A stretch of DNA of 7,592 bases, taken from assembly GCA_021805585.1 (NCBI GenBank), contig JAJZEY010000298.1:1-7592 (forward strand), written 5' to 3'. This DNA comes from Planctomycetota bacterium (GTDB lineage: Bacteria > Planctomycetota > Phycisphaerae > WQYP01). Shown here piece by piece: positions 6,734 to 7,592 of the stretch (within the stretch, counting starts at the first letter, position 1; the number at the start of each line of letters is the position of its first letter). Position numbers and translations under genes: made by a program. Under the pieces are notes generated by a model, which saw nothing but the letters and a program-made list of their open reading frames with translations, had not been told where the DNA came from and made no database searches.

Positions 6734-6770
6734 AAAGGCCCCTCTTGTGCGTTGCGCTGGAGGGGCCTTT
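6734..6770. terminator. Bidirectional intrinsic terminator between convergent genes
   Basis: AAAGGCCCCTC (6734-6744) and GAGGGGCCTTT (6760-6770) form a perfect 11-bp stem around a 15-nt loop, and the loop itself holds GCGTTGCGC, which can fold further. The A- and T-ended stem gives a short U-run on either strand (CCTTTCAGGTTT on plus, CCTTTGGTTTT on minus). It lies 125 bp after the PEP-CTERM stop and 70 bp after the aldo/keto reductase stop, so it can serve both convergent genes. The rest of 6610-6839 holds nothing else that I recognise. Confidence 0.88.
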
Positions 6771-6839
6771 CAGGTTTATCGGAATTATGCGGTCGAAAAA
6801 ACTTCACAAATACATAGCTGCATAAGACGCGGTGGGGCG

Positions 6840-7592
6840 TCAGGCCGATTTGGCCGTGTCCGCGGCAATGTTGTCAAAGGCATGACGAATGGCGGCTCGT
6901 TCCTCCGGTGCCAGTGTGATAGCCATGGCACCAGCGTTGTGTTTGGCCTGTTCGGGATTGCGTGCCCCGACAATCGCAGCCGTCACGCCGGGTTCCGTAA
7001 AGGTCCAGTTGATGACCAACTGGGCAAAGCTGGCTTTATGCTGGTCCGCGATCGGTCGAATGGTTTCCAGCGCGGCCAGAACGCGCTGCCGATTTTCCCG
7101 GGAAAAAAGTTTATGCCGCGACCGATGGTCGCCTGCGGGGAATTGCCTCTCCGGCCCGACGTTGCCGGTTAAAAGGCCGCGTTCCATGGGAGAATAGACA
7201 ATCACGCCAATATTTTCCTTGCGGCAGAAAGGCAGAATTTCCTTTTCTATGCCACGTTGCAGCAGGCTGTAAGGCGGCTGCAGGCTGGCCAGCTCGCCCA
7301 CTGCTTTGGCGCTTTGCATCCATGTCACATCATAATTGCTTACACCAATGGCGCGGGCCTTTCCCTGTTTCCTTAGCGTTTCCATAGCGGCAAAAGATTC
7401 CTCTACCGGAGTCGATACATCCGGCCAGTGAATCTGATAAAGGTCAATATAGTCGGTCTTCAGACGCTTCAAACTGTTTTCGCACTCGTAAACAATGCTG
7501 TGAGCGCGGGCGTTTTTTCGGATGATCAGATCGCGGCCATGGGCATCCTTCTGCGGCCATGGGTCGGAACCTTCCGCCTTCGGGTCGTCCCA
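6840..7592 (-). CDS. Aldo/keto reductase, C-terminal 250 residues, cut by right edge
   Basis: This is an NAD(P)H-dependent oxidoreductase of the aldo/keto reductase superfamily, which reduces aldehydes and ketones or oxidises the corresponding alcohols in the cytosol. The frame is open to the right edge, so the apparent start at 7472 (TTG) is only an internal codon; the visible residues before it (WDDPKAEGSDPWPQKD) continue the protein. Family landmarks in order are SLKRLKTDYIDLYQIHWPD (containing the catalytic-tetrad His), GKARAIGVSNYDV, YSLLQRGIEKEILPFC, VIVYSPMERGLLTG, and the cofactor-binding end AAIVGARNPEQAKHNAGA. The pattern is closest to the AKR11/IolS/YhdN type. The usual length is about 310-335, so about 60-80 N-terminal residues are missing, including the regions with the catalytic Asp, Tyr and Lys. 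The stop TGA is at 6842-6840. It converges on the PEP-CTERM gene with a shared terminator between them. Its substrate cannot be judged. Confidence 0.93.
   Translation of the reverse strand, partial: WDDPKAEGSDPWPQKDAHGRDLIIRKNARAHSIVYECENSLKRLKTDYIDLYQIHWPDVSTPVEESFAAMETLRKQGKARAIGVSNYDVTWMQSAKAVGELASLQPPYSLLQRGIEKEILPFCRKENIGVIVYSPMERGLLTGNVGPERQFPAGDHRSRHKLFSRENRQRVLAALETIRPIADQHKASFAQLVINWTFTEPGVTAAIVGARNPEQAKHNAGAMAITLAPEERAAIRHAFDNIAADTAKSA

Noticed and set aside
7472..7592. Aldo/keto reductase starting at TTG 7472
   Set aside because: The same frame stays open to the window end and reads as family sequence, so the codon is internal and the gene is simply cut by the edge.
1..7592. CRISPR array, tRNA, insertion sequence or phage attachment site
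   Set aside because: No regularly spaced repeats, cloverleaf-like sequence, transposase or integrase motifs, or flanking inverted/direct repeats were seen on reading both strands.

Overview
The window reads as ordinary bacterial chromosome, with dense genes, good Shine-Dalgarno sites and moderate-to-high GC. The best taxonomic pointers suggest a planctomycete (Phycisphaerae-like) or another member of the PVC group. They are a secreted protein with a C-terminal PEP-CTERM sorting tail, an N-terminally two-helix membrane protein of the kind common in planctomycetes, and a large secreted glycosidase. This assignment rests on protein style only; there is no rRNA or other marker gene here.

Layout, left to right. 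Positions 1-476 (minus) hold the N-terminal 158 residues of a membrane protein cut by the left edge, with its own extended -10 promoter upstream. Positions 688-3229 (minus) hold a two-gene unit: an aquaporin-family channel, then 61 bp later a cytosolic GMC-type flavin oxidoreductase. A good sigma-70-like promoter lies just before the channel gene. Positions 3485-5194 (minus) encode a secreted clan GH-A glycoside hydrolase with a beta-rich C-terminal region. Positions 5195-5409 form a divergent intergenic region, followed at 5410-6609 (plus) by an exported beta-propeller-like PEP-CTERM protein. Positions 6840-7592 (minus) hold an aldo/keto reductase cut by the right edge. It converges on the PEP-CTERM gene, and a strong hairpin between the two can terminate transcription in both directions.

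Function. The channel and the flavoenzyme are the most plausible functional pair: a MIP channel for water or a small neutral solute, followed by an enzyme of a family that oxidises alcohols, sugars or polyols. The solute and substrate are not determined by sequence. The glycosidase and the PEP-CTERM protein share a divergent control region and both leave the cytoplasm, which fits polysaccharide handling at the cell surface, but the link is only positional. I found no RNA genes, CRISPR arrays, insertion sequences or phage genes. No complete new defence or biosynthetic system is visible; the points worth a second look are atypical features of the channel and the flavoenzyme.
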